NCBI GenBank assembly: GCA_020637395.1
Contig: JACJWA010000003.1
Location: 88,282 to 152,281, forward strand
Direction: 5' to 3'
From: Calditrichota bacterium
GTDB taxonomy: Bacteria; Electryoneota; RPQS01
DNA: 64,000 nt
The notes under the pieces were generated by a model, which did not search any database, was not told the DNA's origin, and worked only from the letters and a program-made list of their open reading frames with translations. The position numbers were made by a program, and so were the translations under genes. Below are positions 61,596-64,000 of the stretch, piece by piece (position 1 is the stretch's first letter; every line of letters starts with the position of its first letter).

Positions 61596-61619
61596 CAGTC
61601 TTCTCCAGTTGATGTAATG

Positions 61620-61646
61620 AAAAGAGCGGCCTCTCGCCGCTCTTTT
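61620..61646 (-). terminator. Rho-independent terminator between paralogues
   Basis: 11-bp stem (AAAAGAGCGGC/GCCGCTCTTTT), 5-nt loop. It separates the 61664-62725 gene from the 60537-61595 gene. Confidence 0.9.
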
Positions 61647-61663
61647 CTCAACGGGAGAGACCC

Positions 61664-62725
61664 TTACCCATGTGAATGGCCAGAGTGATCGTCGTTCGTC
61701 GCAGGCGCCTGATTCGTTGGTACCTTTGTCGGGTCCTGATTCGGAGCGACCTTGATACCGCTGTTTGCTGGCTGCACGTTGCCAGGAGTCGGGGGCTTGT
61801 TTTCAAAGGAAGCCAAACGGTCCGCCCATTCACCCGGTACGTCATAGGCCTCGAGCAGCGCGTCCTTGAAATCCGCAAAGCCCACGGAGTCACCCCACGA
61901 CGGCTGGAACTCCAGCGTCGCATAGTGTCCGTTGTAGCCCGACGAACCGGTTCCCAGAACGTGCGTCTTCTTGCCCAGAACCGTGGCCGTCTCGCCCGTG
62001 CGCAACGCGCCAGTCGAAATCACCATGTCCAGGTCCGGGAAGTCCGCCACGAGCGAATCAATATCGTCCGTCGGCAGTTCGCATAACAGCACAACCGCGT
62101 CGGTCTTGCGGAACAGCTCCGGTAAGTACTGCTTGGCCGCGTCGCGAGTGTTCGTCACGCGCATCACCGTGGAATCCACCAGCGAAGACGTCACCGGGAA
62201 ATCCGCGTCACGCAGAAGACCCATCACGCCCACGCGCATGTTGCCGAAGTCTCTGATCACGTACGGATCAAACAGCGGCTTGCCGGTCTTCGTCTCAATC
62301 AGGTTCGCCGAAACATACTTCGTGTCCTTCGTCGTATCACGCAGGGCCACCAAAGTCTCGTACCCCATCGAAACTTCCTGACGGGCAATGTTCAGAATGT
62401 CGTAATGAAGATCCTCATAGCTGTTGACCATGAACTGGCACTTGCTCGAGCAGCCGCCCTTCGCGCCTGCACGGTCCACGAAATTGCCAGCGTCAACGGT
62501 CAGCCAATTGGCCGCGGGATCTTGATGTCTTTGTACAAAGGCAGCCCACCGGGCCACCCCACCTTTTTTCTGCTTTCACCCACACGGGGCGACATTGCCC
62601 CGAATGTTGCCGCTGTACATGATCTGCAGCTTTCCCTCCGCCGGGGCAACCGAGCACCCGGTGGTGAAAAGCCCGCCCAGCACAGCCGTCAGAAGCACGG
62701 TCATCAGGATGGTCAAATTTCGCAT
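61664..62725 (-). CDS. UshA-like lipoprotein, predicted selenoprotein (Sec50)
   Basis: 353 residues when the TGA at 62578-62576 is Sec50. Lipoprotein signal with 'LFTTGC' (Cys24), 'IMYSGNIRGNVAPCG-Sec-KQKKGGVARWAAFVQ', then a region almost identical in pattern to the Cys paralogue downstream ('VDAGNFVDRAGAKGGCSSKC', 'LGTGSSGYNGHYATLEF'). Conventional annotation would start at GTG 62557 and lose the lipoprotein signal and redox motif. The hairpin after TGA has a GGU apical loop. C-terminal tail is His-rich ('DDHSGHSHG'), which could bind metal. Confidence 0.8.
62540..62559 (-). promoter_or_regulatory. SECIS-like hairpin after TGA of second selenoprotein candidate
   Basis: Upper stem GGCCC/GGGCU with apical loop GGU (canonical), lower G-C pairs and a bulged G/U below the upper stem. 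The loop begins 26 nt after the UGA, the same offset as in the other copy. Confidence 0.75.
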
Positions 62726-62827
62726 AGTCGAACGATTTCGCTTTTCGGTTCTATTTCTTTTTTCTTCTATCCAATATGAGGTGAGAACTCCATAAAAAGT
62801 CCCGGAGTTCCCGCTTTCCCAAAATTC

Positions 62828-63364
62828 TCACTCAGTTTCGTCAATCACCGTGCACTGCGGACCACCCGCGCCGCACGTCCAATCTTCATCTGTGAAGTTC
62901 ACTTCCTGGTAGCCAATCACTGCTGTGGCCACTGTGCTGGTCCACAGCGGCGTGATGCCGTCCACTTCATAAATCCGCAGGTAGTAATGCGGATTGGCCG
63001 GTACGGTCGAAGCACAGGTCAGGGACACTTCCGTACCGAAATACCCGGTTCCGATAAACAGCGCGTCGCCATTGACCAAGAACTCATTGAAATTCACGGC
63101 ATCAAATGGTGTAATACAGTCCGGCGGGTCCGTACAAACGACCGGCTGCGGATCTTCCGCGTCCGGGCCGTCATTGTCCACATCCTGAAAAATCTTCACC
63201 ACTGTACCGTCCGGGAGCGGGGTGTTGCCTTCACACGTCGTGGTCAGCGGAGACGCAGGAGGCAGCTGGTTGAAGGCCATGTTAAATCCCTGTGCCGAAG
63301 CCGCGCTGTGCAACAGCGCGATGCTGGCCAGAGCAATGATCATAGTCCATCGTCTCGTGTTCAT
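62828..63364 (-). CDS. Secreted hypothetical protein
   Basis: About 178 residues. Signal peptide ('ALLHSAASAQ'), acidic low-complexity stretch ('VDNDGPDAEDP'), two or three cysteine pairs ('VVCTDPPDC', 'WTCGAGGPQC'). No family recognised. ATG 63364 has AAGGAA upstream. Confidence 0.65.
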   Translation of the reverse strand: MNTRRWTMIIALASIALLHSAASAQGFNMAFNQLPPASPLTTTCEGNTPLPDGTVVKIFQDVDNDGPDAEDPQPVVCTDPPDCITPFDAVNFNEFLVNGDALFIGTGYFGTEVSLTCASTVPANPHYYLRIYEVDGITPLWTSTVATAVIGYQEVNFTDEDWTCGAGGPQCTVIDETE

Positions 63365-63556
63365 CCGGTTCCTTTCCATAACTATTGTGGTCAAAGATGG
63401 GCCTTTATCCAGTTCTTGACCCAACTTACCATTGATAGGGTTTACTTTGCGTAAACCGTAATATACACTCGGAATTAGAGAAATGCAATCCTATGAAGGT
63501 GTGAATAGTTTTTCGTACCTGCAGAGACTTCCCCTGACCCACTCCCCCCGAAAGCA

Positions 63557-63586
63557 CAGTGGGCCTCCCTTTCGGGAGGCCCACTG
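63557..63586 (-). terminator. Rho-independent terminator
   Basis: Perfect 13-bp stem (CAGTGGGCCTCCC/GGGAGGCCCACTG), TTTC loop; it ends the partial gene to its right. Confidence 0.92.
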
Positions 63587-63640
63587 CCATGTCCTTAGAC
63601 AAGCTCCTGTGCCTCAGCACAAGACGTGCGTGTCACGCAC

Positions 63641-64000
63641 TTACTTGACCAACAGCATCTTCTTCGTCGCGGTGAACTCGTTGCCGATCTTCACCGTGTA
63701 GAAGTACAGACCCGACGTCAGGTTCGAAGCGTCGAACGAAACGGTGTGGCGGCCAGCCGACTGCAGACCGTTCACCAACGTCGCAACTTCCTGACCCATC
63801 GCGTTGTAAACCGTCAGGTTCACGTTGTTGTCAGAAACAACATCATAAACCAGGTTCGTGGACGGGTTGAACGGGTTCGGGTAGTTCTGATGCAGAGCGT
63901 ACTCCGTGATCAACGCAGCGTCCGAAGACGGCGTCGCCGTCACAACCAGACCCCACGACTCGATCGAACCGTCCATGTTCACCGTCTGCAGCGAGTACTC
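63641..64000 (-). CDS. Partial gene: C-terminal sorting domain of a secreted protein
   Basis: Only the C-terminal ~119 codons are in the window; the 5' end is beyond base 64000 in the same open frame. The visible part is a 'YALHQNYPNPFNPSTNLVYDV' to 'TATKKMLLVK' sorting domain, almost identical in style to the one at 21451. The upstream residues ('EYSLQTVNMDG') belong to the mature protein. Confidence 0.85.
   Translation of the reverse strand, partial: EYSLQTVNMDGSIESWGLVVTATPSSDAALITEYALHQNYPNPFNPSTNLVYDVVSDNNVNLTVYNAMGQEVATLVNGLQSAGRHTVSFDASNLTSGLYFYTVKIGNEFTATKKMLLVK

Overview
This window comes from a Gram-negative bacterium with a moderately GC-rich genome. It carries an LptD homologue and several secreted proteins that end in a 'YPNPFN' C-terminal sorting domain (type IX-secretion or FlgD-like). 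That combination points to the FCB side of the bacterial tree (Bacteroidota, Calditrichota, KSB1 or Zixibacteria-like candidate phyla). This placement is inferred from gene content only. I see no rRNA, tRNA or CRISPR array.

Layout. 1-623: no confident gene. 624-5208 (minus): an SLC12/APC-type permease and an acetyl-CoA synthetase gene broken by one in-frame TGA. 5269-18609 (minus): a 4-hydroxyphenylacetate (homoprotocatechuate) degradation cluster with hpaD, a membrane desaturase, hpaC, hpaB, hpaE, hpaG and a DapA-like aldolase/lyase, plus two secreted proteins upstream. Two AT-richer, defence-like insertions sit inside it on the same strand: a large metallophosphoesterase-STAND-like ATPase gene (5269-8388) and a HEPN-like gene followed by a truncated nucleotidyltransferase (12758-13668). 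18766-28894 (minus): sugar dehydrogenase, KamA-type radical SAM enzyme, a large secreted protein, DUF2892 protein, Crp/Fnr regulator, RarA, a radical SAM/SPASM protein and a ClpX-like ATPase. 29091-38653 (plus): an operon-like run of lipoprotein, ROK kinase, lipoprotein, GH57 amylase, LptD and a GT-C glycosyltransferase. 38610-53862 (minus): FAD oxidoreductase, RNA-binding protein, RibA, a MarR/NADP-oxidoreductase pair with matching operators, pentahaem cytochrome, GH5, ClpC, a propeller protein, a four-helix-bundle protein, PNP and a nuclease. 53882-55576 (plus): SulP transporter. 55614-64000 (minus): nucleoside salvage (NupC, Tdk, Udk), then secreted proteins and three paralogous UshA-like proteins.

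The strongest discovery is at 59577-62725. Three tandem paralogues share a 'PCG-x-(4)-GG' motif. One has Cys (TGC) at position x; the other two have in-frame TGA at exactly that codon. Both TGA copies are followed by a bacterial-SECIS-like hairpin with a GGA or GGU apical loop and a bulge, and the Cys paralogue lacks it. I read the two as selenoproteins; conventional gene calling splits each one into fragments.

A second genome-level signal is a set of 7-bp tandem repeats (TATGAA-type and GATGGGG-type, usually four units). They sit directly upstream of start codons in the catabolic cluster and elsewhere, and two are inside genes (hpaE and the end of PNP).
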